Assembly (NCBI GenBank): GCA_027489965.1
Contig: JAIXZA010000162.1
Span: 1 to 64,000, forward strand
Direction of reading: 5' to 3'
DNA from: Verrucomicrobiaceae bacterium
GTDB taxonomy: Bacteria; Verrucomicrobiota; Verrucomicrobiia; Verrucomicrobiales; Verrucomicrobiaceae
DNA length: 64,000 bases
The first letter of the stretch is position 1. Each line of letters starts with the position of its first letter. The notes below the pieces were generated by a model, which had not been told where the DNA came from, ran no database searches, and worked only from the letters and a program-made list of their open reading frames with translations. Below are positions 34,706 to 43,224 of this stretch, piece after piece. Position numbers and translations under genes: made by a program.

Positions 34706-35713
34706 ATGGCTCATAAAGGCACATTACTCGTTACAGGTGGCGCAGGTTACATCGGTTCTCACACCGTCCGGCATTTGCTGGAGATGGGAGAAAAGATCAT
34801 CGTTCTAGATAACCTTGTCTTTGGGCACCGTGAGGCCCTGCCAATGGATCGGATTACGTTTATCGCAGGAGATATGAGTGATGCAGCCTTGATGGAACGC
34901 CTGTTTAAGGAACATCAGCCAGAGGCCGTGCTTCATTTTGCCGCTTTTGCTTATGTGGGCGAATCAGTGACGGATCCGCTCAAATATTACCGCAACAACC
35001 TTGCCTCACCCCTAATCCTGCTAGAGACCATGCAGCGCCACGGCTGCAAGCGCTTCATTTTTTCCTCGACCTGCGCCACATATGGCAACCCCGTCTATGT
35101 GCCGATGAATGAGGATCATCCCCAATCCCCGGTGAATCCTTATGGCGCATCCAAGTGGATGCTTGAACGCGTCCTCCGAGACTGTGATCATGCCTGGGGA
35201 TTAAAAGCCGTATTCCTGCGCTATTTCAATGCCAGTGGGTGCGACCCGAGTGGTGAAATCGGAGAGGATCATGATCCTGAAACCCATTTGATCCCACGAA
35301 TCCTCATGGCGGCCACGGGTGAAATCCCAGAGATCAGCGTCTTTGGCACCGACTACCCCACCCCTGATGGCACCTGCATTCGAGACTACATTCATGTGTG
35401 CGACCTTGCCAGCGCGCACGCCAAAGCCCTCGGTTATCTTCGTTCAGGAGGTGAGACCATCCCAGTCAATCTCGGCACTGGTCGTGGTTTCAGCGTGAAA
35501 GAGATCCTTCAAACGGCTGAATCCGTCACGGGAAAAACCATTCCCGTCACCTACGGGCCACGCCGGGCTGGCGACCCGCCAGAACTGATCTGTGACCCAG
35601 CCAAAGCCAAAGCCGTCCTCGGCTGGGAAGCCGAATACAAAGACCCGCGCAGTCATCTTGAGCACGCTTGGCAGTGGATGACCAGCCCAGGAAAAGGCAG
35701 ATACCCTCGGTGA
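34706..35713 (+). CDS. galE: UDP-glucose 4-epimerase
   Basis: 335 residues of an extended short-chain dehydrogenase. The NAD-binding loop is VTGGAGYIGSHTVRHL, the catalytic pair lies in NPYGASKWMLERV, the Ser/Thr of FIFSSTCATYGNP completes the triad, and RYFNASGCDPSGEIGEDHDPETHLIPRIL is typical of GalE. It interconverts UDP-glucose and UDP-galactose for polysaccharide and lipopolysaccharide synthesis. The family-typical C-terminal EYKDPRSHLEHAWQWM is present. Single gene, followed by a hairpin and then tRNA-Leu on the opposite strand. Confidence 0.95.
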   Translation: MAHKGTLLVTGGAGYIGSHTVRHLLEMGEKIIVLDNLVFGHREALPMDRITFIAGDMSDAALMERLFKEHQPEAVLHFAAFAYVGESVTDPLKYYRNNLASPLILLETMQRHGCKRFIFSSTCATYGNPVYVPMNEDHPQSPVNPYGASKWMLERVLRDCDHAWGLKAVFLRYFNASGCDPSGEIGEDHDPETHLIPRILMAATGEIPEISVFGTDYPTPDGTCIRDYIHVCDLASAHAKALGYLRSGGETIPVNLGTGRGFSVKEILQTAESVTGKTIPVTYGPRRAGDPPELICDPAKAKAVLGWEAEYKDPRSHLEHAWQWMTSPGKGRYPR

Positions 35714-35746
35714 ACTTGAACCCTCGTTTTTAAGAGGGTTTCAAGG
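35714..35746. terminator. Hairpin between galE and tRNA-Leu
   Basis: CTTGAA-CCCTC and GAGGGTTTCAAG form a stem of about 11 bp with one bulged base, in the gap between two convergent genes. There is no long T-run on either strand, so it is only a candidate for a bidirectional terminator. Confidence 0.45.
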
Positions 35747-35748
35747 AG

Positions 35749-35832
35749 TGCCGCTGGTCGGACTCGAACCGACAAGGGATGTTATCCCAGCAGATTTTAA
35801 GTCTGCTGTGTTTACCATTTCACCACAGCGGC
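35749..35832 (-). tRNA. tRNA-Leu (anticodon TAA)
   Basis: An 84-nt tRNA. The acceptor stem GCCGCTG pairs with CAGCGGC plus discriminator A. The anticodon arm GCAGA-CTTAAAA-TCTGC gives anticodon TAA, reading UUA. A long class II variable arm (GGGAT-AAC-ATCCC) and the T arm GTCGG-TTCGAGT-CCGAC are intact. The CCA end is not encoded. Confidence 0.96.
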
Positions 35833-35994
35833 GTGGAGTTGGGGAGTTTAAACTAGCAGCTTTTTTTCAGAGGACTACGGCAAAATCACAGTTCTTTAGT
35901 TTTCCAATCGTCCGGAGACTCCTTTTTCTCTGATTATGCACTCTTGTGACAAAATGGTTGCTGCCTGACAGAGGAACTGGCTAAGGTGAGGGCT

Positions 35995-36588
35995 ATGGCC
36001 TCCCTCAATAAAGTCATGATCATTGGCAATCTCACCCGAGACCCCGAAGTGCGTTATACGCCAAAGGGTAGCGCGGTCTGTGATATGGCCATTGCGGTCA
36101 ATCGCCGATACGTCACCGATAGCGGTGAACGTCAGGAAGAAGTAACCTACCTGGATATTGTCCTATGGAATAAGCAGGCCGAGCTTGCCGGGCAGTATCT
36201 TGCAAAAGGTCGTGCCGTATTCATCGAAGGTCGCCTGCAGATGGATACCTGGGAGGACAAGGCCTCTGGTCAAAAGCGCAGTAAAATCCGCATCGTCTGT
36301 GAAAACATGCAGTTCCTCGACAGTAAAAGTGCTGGTGGAGGTGGCGGCGGCGGTTCTTATCAAGGAGGAGACGACGGCGGTGAGGGAGGTGGCTACAGCG
36401 CACCTGCCCCAGCCCCTCAGCAACGACGCCCAATGGGCGGCGGAGGTGGTGGTGGCGGCGGCTATCAACGCCCTGCTCCACAGCAGCGGCCACAGGCCGC
36501 TCCACAGCGTCCAGCTCCATCTCATGAAGATGACTTTGGTGAGGGACCGATCACGGATGGCATGGAAGGCGATGACATCCCTTTTTGA
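35995..36588 (+). CDS. ssb: Single-stranded DNA-binding protein
   Basis: 197 residues from ATG 35995, preceded by AAGGTGAG at good spacing; an in-frame GTG at 35986 falls inside that ribosome site. The OB fold occupies about residues 1-105 (LNKVMIIGNLTRDPEVRYTPKG, LDIVLWNKQAELAGQYLAKG, FIEGRLQMDTWEDKASGQKR). A long Gly-rich linker has two poly-Gly tracts of 7 and 9 residues, separated by Pro/Gln-rich stretches. The acidic tip ends DDIPF, the motif that recruits RecQ, exonuclease I and other partners. No rpsF or rpsR flanks it. Confidence 0.97.
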   Translation: MASLNKVMIIGNLTRDPEVRYTPKGSAVCDMAIAVNRRYVTDSGERQEEVTYLDIVLWNKQAELAGQYLAKGRAVFIEGRLQMDTWEDKASGQKRSKIRIVCENMQFLDSKSAGGGGGGGSYQGGDDGGEGGGYSAPAPAPQQRRPMGGGGGGGGGYQRPAPQQRPQAAPQRPAPSHEDDFGEGPITDGMEGDDIPF

Positions 36589-36633
36589 TCGCCTGACCTG
36601 CGCGTCCTTTGCGCAACAGTGAGCAGCTTTTGG

Positions 36634-36667
36634 CAACCCTCTAGGAAACTGGAGGGTTGTTCGTTTT
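36634..36667 (+). terminator. Intrinsic terminator after ssb
   Basis: GCAACCCTC pairs with GAGGGTTGT (8-9 bp with a terminal wobble) around a 10-base loop, followed by TCGTTTT. It lies 45 bp after the ssb stop and before the next gene's start. Confidence 0.65.
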
Positions 36668-36715
36668 GACGTTAGACCGCTGCTCATCATGAGCTGCGGG
36701 AAACCATCCAAAACC

Positions 36716-36949
36716 ATGAAAACACTCATTCCGGCCTTATTCCTCGCCCTCATTAGCGTGACAGCCATCTTTGCCAAAGGCGGACCGGCCATCAATGACA
36801 AATGTCCTGTGGATGGCAAAACCGTCCGCATCATCTACCGCGTCTTCACGGATGCAGGCACGGTTGCCTTCTGCTGCGTGGATTGCATGGAAAGTTATAA
36901 GACAAGCCCTAGCCGCTTCACGGTGACACCGAAGCCACCCGGCAAATAA
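36716..36949 (+). CDS. Small exported Cys-rich protein, YHS/TRASH-like
   Basis: 77 residues from ATG 36716, where a signal peptide (MKTLIPALFLALISVTAIFA) begins; ATG 36689 would add nine residues. The mature part has CPVDGKTV near its start and FCCVDCMESYKTSPSRF near its end. That Cys spacing and the F-C-C-x-x-C...F pattern resemble short YHS/TRASH-type metal-binding peptides (CPV-G-K ... FCC-C). A periplasmic metal-binding or metal-sensing role is plausible but not shown. It is a single gene between the ssb terminator and yjbQ. Confidence 0.72.
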   Translation: MKTLIPALFLALISVTAIFAKGGPAINDKCPVDGKTVRIIYRVFTDAGTVAFCCVDCMESYKTSPSRFTVTPKPPGK

Positions 36950-37005
36950 GAACTGCAATCCGAAGGAAACTAGTTGGGGCTTGATCCTTGAGCAGTCATG
37001 GTATC

Positions 37006-37440
37006 ATGCCTCCATTTATGCCTGCGTATGCTACCCAATTCTCAATCTCCACTCGTGGAAAGGGGACTTACGAGATCACCGAACGCTGTGAGCAGATGGT
37101 TCGGGATTCTGGGATTCAGACAGGTACGGCGACGATTTTTGTGCAGCATACAAGCTGCAGTCTGGTGATTTTTGAAAACGCTGATCCTTCAGCTCGGACG
37201 GATCTTCACGCGTTTTTTGATCATCTTGTGCCTGAAGAAACGCCGTATTTCATCCACACCTATGAAGGACCAGATGACATGCCTAGCCATCTACGAATGG
37301 CACTAACGAGGACGAGCGAGGTGATTCCGGTCATACAAGGAAAGTTGGCGTTGGGCACTTGGCAGGGCATTTTTCTCTTTGAACACCGCCGTGAACCACA
37401 CACACGAAGCATCGTGGTTAGCATCGTTGGCGAGGCATAA
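37006..37440 (+). CDS. yjbQ: YjbQ / UPF0047 family protein
   Basis: About 144 residues from ATG 37006; ATG 37018 is equally possible and no ribosome site decides. Family signatures are present: FVQHTSCSLVIFENADPSARTD, YEGPDDMPSHLRMALT and LGTWQGIFLFEHR. The conserved His, Glu and Asp residues sit where the family binds metal. Homologues show weak thiamine-phosphate-synthase activity, but the physiological role is unsettled. The length matches the family (about 135-140 aa). It ends about 110 bp before the exoglucan cluster and is probably separate from it, since a promoter and palindrome intervene. Confidence 0.9.
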   Translation: MPPFMPAYATQFSISTRGKGTYEITERCEQMVRDSGIQTGTATIFVQHTSCSLVIFENADPSARTDLHAFFDHLVPEETPYFIHTYEGPDDMPSHLRMALTRTSEVIPVIQGKLALGTWQGIFLFEHRREPHTRSIVVSIVGEA

Positions 37441-37479
37441 AACCTGCTTGTTACTGGTCATTTAACCAAACTTGCAGAC

Positions 37480-37508
37480 TTGGCATGCCGGTGTGCGTAG
37501 AGCACAAT
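37480..37508 (+). promoter_or_regulatory. Candidate promoter of the exoprotein cluster
   Basis: TTGGCA (37480-37485), a 17-bp spacer and CACAAT (37503-37508). The -35 matches 5 of 6 consensus bases and the -10 matches 4 of 6. Predicted transcription would begin close to the palindrome at 37516. Confidence 0.4.
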
Positions 37509-37515
37509 CGTTTTC

Positions 37516-37531
37516 GTGAATTTAAATTCAC
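37516..37531. promoter_or_regulatory. Perfect 16-bp palindrome, candidate operator
   Basis: GTGAATTTAAATTCAC is exactly self-complementary. It lies at the expected transcription start and ends 21 bp before the ATG at 37553, a position suited to repression of the sugar dehydrogenase/amylase cluster. The regulator is not identifiable here. Confidence 0.6.
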
Positions 37532-37552
37532 CCACTCAGCCACCCTTTTCTT

Positions 37553-40500
37553 ATGATGCGTTACGTCATTTTTGCAGCTGCTTCGTCGCTACTCGCAAAC
37601 GCCCCTGCTTTTGCAGGCTTGTTGCCACCTACCCAGCTTTATGTCGAAGCCAGCGGTTCAGTCACTGGGCAGGCGGAGAATTATCATGCGCTGAGACCTG
37701 GGAATGGGGTGAATTGGGTGCAGGCACCGACGCCGAATGCGGTGGTGCCGAATACGGTGACTTATGAAAATGCGACGGGCACCAATGGCCTCTTCATGCA
37801 GGCGCAACCGGACAACGGCACGGGTGGTGTGCCTTTTGAGCGTGGTACCGCACCTGCGGCCAATGATCCAGGTGGTGCGTCTATTGACTACAGCATTCAA
37901 ATCGCCACGCCCGGCATCTATCGGCTCTATCTGCGTTGGGATGGACATAGCGTCAGTTCTGACTCAATCTATGCAGGCTTTTTGGACTTGGCGGATGGCC
38001 CAGGCGGCACCCATGCGGACTACTATGTTGATAGTGGGCATGCAAGCTCCGACTTCGGCCAGCAGGGCTGGGATGGCAGTGGACAAGCGGAAACCAACAC
38101 GGGTGCAGCGGCGCAGAATCCGATGACCTTCACGCTCGCCACAGGTAACTATACCCTGCGCATCGTAGCCCGTGAAGATGGTGTTTGTTTGGATTCTTTT
38201 AGACTTCAATTGGCTTCATACCCTGATCCAAATCCAAGCGCTGTGGCAGGGCAGAATGTGATCATCGGAAGTGATAGTTTTAGCTATACCAATGGCAGCA
38301 TTAATAACCGCGCAGGGGGTGTGAACTGGGACTTTGATAACACCACGAATGGGGATGGCTTTGTTGGCTACACAAGGGTGCTGCCTGCATCGACGTGGGA
38401 TACGGTCTTTGGATCACCAATCGTCACGACGAGCACGCTACGCACCAGTGATTCAGCCGCGAAGCGGGAGTTTGGCAATGTGAATGAAGGAGATGGCAGC
38501 GTAAATGAGGCAGGAGGGACACGCTACCGACAGGTCTATTACCGAGTCAGAATGACCCGTGCTGCGGGTGCGACCTGGAGCGGCATCAGTGCCTATGATT
38601 TTAATGCAGAGCGCATTTTCTTTGGTGTGGATTTTAATCCGCCCGTGGTGGGAGGTCAGCGGCATTTTGCGGTTGGTGAAAACGGTGTCAGTTACACCAA
38701 TGTACCTGCTGTGGATGGAACGGAGTACACGCTTGTGGCCAAGGTGGACTTTGTGAATGATCAAATCTCCCTCTGGGTGAATCCTGACCTCACGCAGCCA
38801 GAGGGCGCGCCTGCCGTGACCCGCACTTACTTGGGAGATAACTGGAATAGCGCCATCCGCCTCGGCTCAGGCGGCACGGGGCAGACGACGTGGGATGATG
38901 TCGCTGTCGGCACGAGTTGGGCAGCTATCCAGCGTGCTTATCCGAGCATCACGGCTGCTAGCGGGCCGCACCAGGTCATCGCGGTGGAAAACTTTGATTA
39001 TCCTGATGGCAATATCCTCGGCCATGACGGTGGTCTAGGCTTTGACTTTGATAACAACAACACGGGTGGCGGATTTGTCGGCAAGACTCAAACCGTCTCG
39101 AATTGGGACAACGTGGATGGCTGGCCCTATGTCTTTTCCAACCGCCTCGCTACCTGGGGCACGAGCGCCAAGCGTGAATATGATTCACCGGAAGCAGACG
39201 GTAGTTTTAGCAATGCCGCGACGTCTCAATACAAGACGATTTATTATCGCTTTGAAATGCAGCGCAGTGCTAGCACTGTGGAGTGGAGTGGTCTGAGCAT
39301 CTATGATGGCAATGCGGAGCGGCTGATGTTTGGTGTGCCCTTTGCTACAAATCCGAGCAGCAGTCGGCGAGAACTAGGCATCCACAATCTGGGAGCCAAT
39401 CAATGGAGCTTCACAGGGATACCACCGGTCGCTGGCACAAAGTATCAGATCGTCGGGAAGATCGACTACGCGGCAGGCACAGCCTCTCTTTTCATCAATC
39501 CCAACTTCAGCGCGGGTGAACCGACACCGAATGCGACGATCTCTTTTTCCAATGCAACGACGGCTCTGCGTTTCGGGTCAGGGGGCGGTGCCCCAACGTA
39601 TTGGGACAAGCTCATCGTCGGCACCAGTTGGACCGCCATTCAAGGCTTTAGTTATCCTGTAGCCACGACGGCAAGCGGCAGTGATCTTGTCATCGGCAGT
39701 GAGACCTTCACCTATACTAATGGCCCTATCGCTATGAGAAAGGGCGGGGTGCGCTGGGATCTACAGAACACGGTCCCGCCTGCCTTTAGCAATGATGCTT
39801 CAGATTGGGACCCTGCATTTGGTTCGCCGACAATCGCTGGCAATTCTCTTTCGACTCAAGAATCGGGTGCTGTGCGTCAATTCAATGGCGTGGAGGCTGA
39901 AGGCGCGATCAATGAGGATGCGACCAGCCGATTCAAAGCGGTCTATGTCAGCTATCAAATGACGCGCAGCACTGGAGCAGCCTGGAGCGGGGCTTCACTT
40001 TTTGACTTTGGCACAGAGCGCATGCTCTTCGGTGTGCCCTTTGCCACGAATCCAGTATCTGGCGTGCGTGAGTTTGCCATTCATGATCTGAATGCCAATC
40101 AGCACAGTTTCTCAGGCATCGCTCCGGTGAATGGACAGACGTACACTGTAGTCGCTAAGCTGGATTTTAGTGCCAATGTGGCCACGCTTTGGGTGAATCC
40201 GAATCTGGATCTCAATGAGGCCTCCAACATACCAGCGGCGACTCGTCCTTACGCGGGTGATAACTGGATGACAGCCATCCGTCTTGCCTCCGGTGGTACG
40301 GCTGCAACGACATGGGATAACCTCTCTGTCGGCACCAGCTGGCGCAGTATTCAGTCCGCCTTTAGCCCGCCCACAGCCTTTGCAGATAGCGTCACCCTGC
40401 GACCCAATAAAAAGGTGCTTCTAGATGTCTTCCGCAATGACGCTGGAGCAGGCAGTATCGAACTAGTCAGTCCACCCACCCATGGCACGGCAAGCATTGA

Positions 40501-43210
40501 TAGCACTGGACGCGTCTTTTACAGCCACACGACTGGCTCTCCCACAACGGATAGTCTGACTTACCGGATCCTCGGTATCAATGGTCAATACTCCGCGCCG
40601 GTCACAGTGACGTTTAATTTCAGCAATGCCCTACGCATCGCCAATCAAACGTCCGTGGTGCCACTCACAGCGCCTACCACGGGTCTAGCAGTCGTGGACT
40701 CCACACCTGGTCTGACCTTTAATGCGCCGAGTTGCATGTCGGCGGTGCCTGGGAATACGGACAAGGTTCTTGTCGGTGAGCGCAATGGTAAAATCTGGCT
40801 CATCCCCAATATCCATGCAGCCAATCCAACACGGCAACTTTTCCTGGATGTTGCTGCTGTGGTGAATCCGCGCAGCACGGAGGACTTCGAAGATGATGGC
40901 AATGAACTCGGTCTCAAAGGTCTAGCTTTGCACCCAAATTTCGCCACGAATCGGCAGTTCTTCATCACTTATAATTTCCTCATCAGTGGCCAGCGCTACG
41001 CCCGTGTCAGTCGCTTCACCGCCGTGAATGGCAATCTGGACGTCGGAGATACAGCTAGTGAGCAGCCCTTCATCACGCAGATCAATCCAAGCGCCATCCA
41101 TAACATCGACTCTTGTCGTTTTGGTCCAGATGGCTATTTCTACTGGGCTTCCGGTGATGCTGGCGGACTCAATGATGGGAATCTGAATTCTCAGCGTATC
41201 GACAAAGACTTCTGGGCGGGCATTTTCCGCATCGACGTGGATAGGCAGTCTGCCAATCTGGAGCCAACAGCGCATCCCTCCATCGCACTCAATTCGGGAA
41301 CGGCCTACTATAAAGTGCCGGCAAACAATCCTTTCATCGGAGCCACCACGTTTAATGGCCTGGCCCTCACTGGTAATGTGCGCACAGAGATCTTTGCCAT
41401 CGGCTTCCGCAATCCGTGGCAGTTCAGTTTTGACCCACAAAACGGAGAGATGTGGGCTGGCGAGGTGGGCCTGGATTTATGGGAAGAAGTGAATGTCGTG
41501 ACTCCGGGCGGCAATTACGGCTGGGGTTATTTAGAAGGCAACGCGGTCGGCGCACGCACGAATCCACCAAGTGGCTTCACACCGACGGCACCGCTTTGGA
41601 CTTACTTCCATGGTGGGAGTGCGCTCGAGGGCCGCAGTGTCACAGGTGGCTTGGTTTATCGTGGCACCAAATACCCGACACTTACCGGCAAGTATGTCTT
41701 TGGAGACTTCGTCAGTGGTCATATCTGGACACTGCAACGCAATGGCAGCAACCCGCCAACGGTGGAGCGCATCACTGGAGAGGCCGGAACTGTGGCCTTC
41801 ATGCTCGATCCTGATCCTGCCAATGGCGACATCCTTCTGCTCGACTACGGTGATGGTAAAGTGCGCCGCATCATTTCTCAGACAGTGGATACCACCTATC
41901 CGACAAAATTGAGTGACACAGGACTCTTCGCTGACCTGACGGACCTCAGCTTTAATCCCGGTATCGAGCGCTACGATGTCAACCTGCCTTTCTGGAGTGA
42001 CTATGCTAAAAAGTCGCGTTGGTTCATGCTGCCAAACGATAGTGCTACCTTTGGCTACGTGCAGGATGGGAACTGGGACCTGCCCACGGGAGCCGTCTGG
42101 ATCAAACATTTTGATATGGAACTCACACGTGGGAATCCGACGACGGCTAAGCGGCTAGAAACTCGCTTGCTGGTGAAAAACGCGACCGGTAGCTACGGGG
42201 TCAGTTATCGCTGGAATGATGCAGGGACTGAAGCCTATCTCGTCGATGACGGTGGAGAAGATTTTGATATGACCGTCTCTATTTCTGCTGTCCCGACCAA
42301 TGTACACTGGCGCATTCCAAGTCGCAGTGAATGCCTAGCCTGCCATACACCTGCGGGTGGTCATGGGCTGAGCTTTGAAACCCGTCAGCTGAACCGCACA
42401 GGCAGCCTAGGCGGTAGCACGGGCAATTATCTGGAGCTAATGGCACAGGCTGGTTACCTCAGCAATGCCCCCACGCAATTTCATAACCTACCCAAGTTTG
42501 CTTCTCTGAGTGATACCACGCAGACTCTGGAAACACGCGCTCGCTCTTGGCTTGCCGTGAATTGCAGTTACTGCCATCAGGCTGGCGGCACCGCGCCTGG
42601 CGTCTTTGATCTACGGCCTGAGCTGAGTCTGACGCAGGCCAATCTGATCGGCACCCATGTCGCTGTCGAGCTTGCGCCCACTCACCGTGCATTGGTGCGT
42701 GGAGATGCTCTCGCTAGCATCATTCGAAATCGCTCGGCTGGTAGTGGTGGTTATACTCGCATGCCGCCATTGGCCACAGCGGTGATCGATCCCGAAGGTG
42801 TACAAGTGCTGACGGATTGGATCAATGCATCAGCGGCTCGACAAACATACGCTGAATGGCGTTTGGCAGAATTTGGCAGCGGCAGTTCTCCCACTGGTCT
42901 GCCAACCCATGATGCGGATGGTGATGGCATCTCAAATCAATATGAGTATCTCACCCTAACTGATCCAGAAGACTCTGCCTCTAGGCTAGCTCCTGCTGTG
43001 AGCGTCTCCAGTGGCAATGTTGCTGTGCAGTTTCCGAATCTGCCAGGTCGTCTGATCAAAGTGCTGACGAGCACCGACTTACTGAATTGGAGCACCTGGC
43101 AATTGCCCGGAAACGATGGTCTGCCCACCAACGGCGGCAGCACTCGCACGTTGATTGCCCCGCTGGAAAGCGAGCGGCGCTTCTTCAGACTCGATGTCCA
43201 AGAACAATAA
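37553..43210 (+). CDS. Secreted sugar dehydrogenase (GSDH/PQQ type) fused to a diheme cytochrome-like region, 1885 aa
   Basis: The signal peptide ends near residue 21 (APAFA). Residues 25-225 form a carbohydrate-binding-like jellyroll (PGIYRLYLRWDGHS). Three tandem LamG-like repeats follow (about 232-930), then a cadherin-like unit (about 940-1025). The glucose/sorbosone-dehydrogenase propeller spans about 1050-1445: VLVGERNGKIWLI, LGLKGLALHPNF, CRFGPDGYFYWASGDAG, IGFRNPWQFSFDP, GGNYGWGYLEGN. From about 1450 (LPFWSDYAKKSRWFMLP) a region like the SO2930/HNE_0200 diheme proteins has CLACH at 1594-1598 and CSYCH at 1671-1675. The tail is DADGDGISNQYEY plus a STDLLNWSTW...RFFRL module. I infer oxidation of sugar at PQQ with electrons passed to the attached hemes. 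It heads a cluster with two amylase genes. Confidence 0.85.
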   Translation: MMRYVIFAAASSLLANAPAFAGLLPPTQLYVEASGSVTGQAENYHALRPGNGVNWVQAPTPNAVVPNTVTYENATGTNGLFMQAQPDNGTGGVPFERGTAPAANDPGGASIDYSIQIATPGIYRLYLRWDGHSVSSDSIYAGFLDLADGPGGTHADYYVDSGHASSDFGQQGWDGSGQAETNTGAAAQNPMTFTLATGNYTLRIVAREDGVCLDSFRLQLASYPDPNPSAVAGQNVIIGSDSFSYTNGSINNRAGGVNWDFDNTTNGDGFVGYTRVLPASTWDTVFGSPIVTTSTLRTSDSAAKREFGNVNEGDGSVNEAGGTRYRQVYYRVRMTRAAGATWSGISAYDFNAERIFFGVDFNPPVVGGQRHFAVGENGVSYTNVPAVDGTEYTLVAKVDFVNDQISLWVNPDLTQPEGAPAVTRTYLGDNWNSAIRLGSGGTGQTTWDDVAVGTSWAAIQRAYPSITAASGPHQVIAVENFDYPDGNILGHDGGLGFDFDNNNTGGGFVGKTQTVSNWDNVDGWPYVFSNRLATWGTSAKREYDSPEADGSFSNAATSQYKTIYYRFEMQRSASTVEWSGLSIYDGNAERLMFGVPFATNPSSSRRELGIHNLGANQWSFTGIPPVAGTKYQIVGKIDYAAGTASLFINPNFSAGEPTPNATISFSNATTALRFGSGGGAPTYWDKLIVGTSWTAIQGFSYPVATTASGSDLVIGSETFTYTNGPIAMRKGGVRWDLQNTVPPAFSNDASDWDPAFGSPTIAGNSLSTQESGAVRQFNGVEAEGAINEDATSRFKAVYVSYQMTRSTGAAWSGASLFDFGTERMLFGVPFATNPVSGVREFAIHDLNANQHSFSGIAPVNGQTYTVVAKLDFSANVATLWVNPNLDLNEASNIPAATRPYAGDNWMTAIRLASGGTAATTWDNLSVGTSWRSIQSAFSPPTAFADSVTLRPNKKVLLDVFRNDAGAGSIELVSPPTHGTASIDSTGRVFYSHTTGSPTTDSLTYRILGINGQYSAPVTVTFNFSNALRIANQTSVVPLTAPTTGLAVVDSTPGLTFNAPSCMSAVPGNTDKVLVGERNGKIWLIPNIHAANPTRQLFLDVAAVVNPRSTEDFEDDGNELGLKGLALHPNFATNRQFFITYNFLISGQRYARVSRFTAVNGNLDVGDTASEQPFITQINPSAIHNIDSCRFGPDGYFYWASGDAGGLNDGNLNSQRIDKDFWAGIFRIDVDRQSANLEPTAHPSIALNSGTAYYKVPANNPFIGATTFNGLALTGNVRTEIFAIGFRNPWQFSFDPQNGEMWAGEVGLDLWEEVNVVTPGGNYGWGYLEGNAVGARTNPPSGFTPTAPLWTYFHGGSALEGRSVTGGLVYRGTKYPTLTGKYVFGDFVSGHIWTLQRNGSNPPTVERITGEAGTVAFMLDPDPANGDILLLDYGDGKVRRIISQTVDTTYPTKLSDTGLFADLTDLSFNPGIERYDVNLPFWSDYAKKSRWFMLPNDSATFGYVQDGNWDLPTGAVWIKHFDMELTRGNPTTAKRLETRLLVKNATGSYGVSYRWNDAGTEAYLVDDGGEDFDMTVSISAVPTNVHWRIPSRSECLACHTPAGGHGLSFETRQLNRTGSLGGSTGNYLELMAQAGYLSNAPTQFHNLPKFASLSDTTQTLETRARSWLAVNCSYCHQAGGTAPGVFDLRPELSLTQANLIGTHVAVELAPTHRALVRGDALASIIRNRSAGSGGYTRMPPLATAVIDPEGVQVLTDWINASAARQTYAEWRLAEFGSGSSPTGLPTHDADGDGISNQYEYLTLTDPEDSASRLAPAVSVSSGNVAVQFPNLPGRLIKVLTSTDLLNWSTWQLPGNDGLPTNGGSTRTLIAPLESERRFFRLDVQEQ
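38248..40350 (+). repeat. Three tandem LamG-like repeats, about 700 bp each
   Basis: Units begin near 38248, 38970 and 39677. Each contains F-x-Y-x-(N/D)-G, V-x-W/F-D, a Y-x-x-x-(Q/R)-M-(Q/T)-R strand, WSG-x-S-x-(Y/F)-(D)-x-x-x-ERxxFGV, and ends with a (T/Y)-W-D-x-(L/V)-x-VGTSW. They are tandem copies inside the sugar dehydrogenase gene. Confidence 0.85.
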
Positions 43211-43224
43211 ATTTTCTTTGCGCC

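Noticed and set aside
36340..36480. Gly-codon-rich tract as a tandem DNA repeat or recombination hotspot
   Set aside because: It is explained by the disordered Gly-rich linker of SSB, ordinary for this protein.
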